Source of the DNA: Clostridiales bacterium
Lineage (GTDB): Bacteria > Bacillota > Clostridia > Saccharofermentanales > UBA5734
Direction of reading: 5' to 3'
Assembly (NCBI GenBank): GCA_003532195.1
Contig: DOFA01000091.1
Coordinates: 1-6,229, forward strand
DNA: 6,229 nucleotides
In this document: piece after piece, positions 5,840-6,229 of the stretch
How positions within the stretch are numbered: position 1 is the stretch's first letter
Layout of the letters: every line of letters starts with the position of its first letter
The notes under the pieces: model-generated
The model's input: the letters and a program-made list of their open reading frames with translations, nothing else
Told to the model about the DNA's origin: nothing
The model's database searches: none
Program-made: the position numbers and the translations under genes

Positions 5840-6229
5840 ATGGCAGATAATATTCTCATCCATATCCCCCATAGTTCAACGCTTATTCCGGATGACTTTC
5901 TTGGCAGCTTCTCCGCTGATCCGCCTGTTATTCGCAGAAATGTCATTGCCTTGACGGATTATGCGGTTGATGAGCTCTTCGATTGTCCTCAATATCAGAA
6001 TCGGCTCATATTCCCCGTAAGCCGCTTAATCTGCGATGTTGAGAGATTCAGAAACGATGCTGACGAAATCATGTCTGGTCGCGGTATGGGTGTTGTTTAT
6101 ACACGCGGCGCCTATAATGAGGATCTGCGCCCTGATAATCCGGATCTGCGTTCCAGGATCCTGGCCCGATATTATGATCCGCATCATCAGAAATTATTGT
6201 CGATGACTGAGGAGACAATTTCGAGAAAT
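5840..6229 (+). CDS. N-formylglutamate amidohydrolase-family protein, N-terminal part (runs off the window)
   Basis: The frame is open for 130 codons from the ATG to the right edge, with no stop. It matches the N-terminal half of the FGase family: H-I-P-H-S-S at residues 8-13, T-D at 39-40, P-V-S-R-L-I-C-D-V-E-R-F at 59-70, G-R-G-M-G-V-V-Y at 80-87, L-R at 96-97 and R-Y-Y-D-P-H-H at 110-116. Characterised members hydrolyse N-formyl-L-glutamate to formate and glutamate at the end of one histidine-degradation route. Many family members sit outside hut operons and have unknown substrates. Nothing else here points to histidine degradation, so I do not call it hutG. It has its own promoter and diverges from the glycoside cluster, so a shared function is uncertain. 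Its GC content is lower than that of the dehydrogenase and kinase genes. Confidence 0.85.
   Translation, partial: MADNILIHIPHSSTLIPDDFLGSFSADPPVIRRNVIALTDYAVDELFDCPQYQNRLIFPVSRLICDVERFRNDADEIMSGRGMGVVYTRGAYNEDLRPDNPDLRSRILARYYDPHHQKLLSMTEETISRN

Overview
The window holds a compact carbohydrate-use locus from a bacterium, most likely an anaerobic Firmicute. That guess rests on strong AGGAG-type ribosome sites, TGnTATAAT promoters, a cytoplasmic GH78 enzyme and moderate GC. Composition is uneven: about 60% GC in the dehydrogenase and kinase, about 50% in the GH78 gene, and under 50% in the last gene (estimated from sampled 60-base lines). Taxonomy cannot be settled from this sequence.

Layout from left to right. 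Positions 1-231 (+) are the last 76 codons of a gene whose product looks like the C-terminal beta domain of a GH36-type alpha-galactosidase. It converges, across 47 bases with no visible terminator, on a three-gene minus-strand cluster. In transcription order the cluster is: a GH78 alpha-L-rhamnosidase-like enzyme (5612-3066), a zinc-dependent polyol or sugar dehydrogenase of the medium-chain family (2973-1897), and an FGGY carbohydrate kinase (1883-279). The dehydrogenase stop lies inside the kinase ribosome site, so those two are tightly coupled. A 92-base gap with an 11-bp hairpin and a candidate internal promoter separates them from the GH78 gene. A 227-base divergent control region (5613-5839) carries a good promoter for each direction and several short repeats. 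To its right, the first 130 codons of an N-formylglutamate amidohydrolase-family protein run off the window (5840-6229, +).

Working model (inference): a glycoside enters the cell, the GH78-like enzyme and perhaps the GH36-like enzyme trim it, and the dehydrogenase/kinase pair oxidises a released polyol or sugar and phosphorylates the product. No rhamnose isomerase, rhamnulokinase or rhamnulose-1-phosphate aldolase is in view. The GH78 protein also lacks the glutamate usually taken as its catalytic base, so its substrate and mechanism are open questions. That is the most interesting point here. I saw no RNA gene, CRISPR array, insertion sequence or phage signal.
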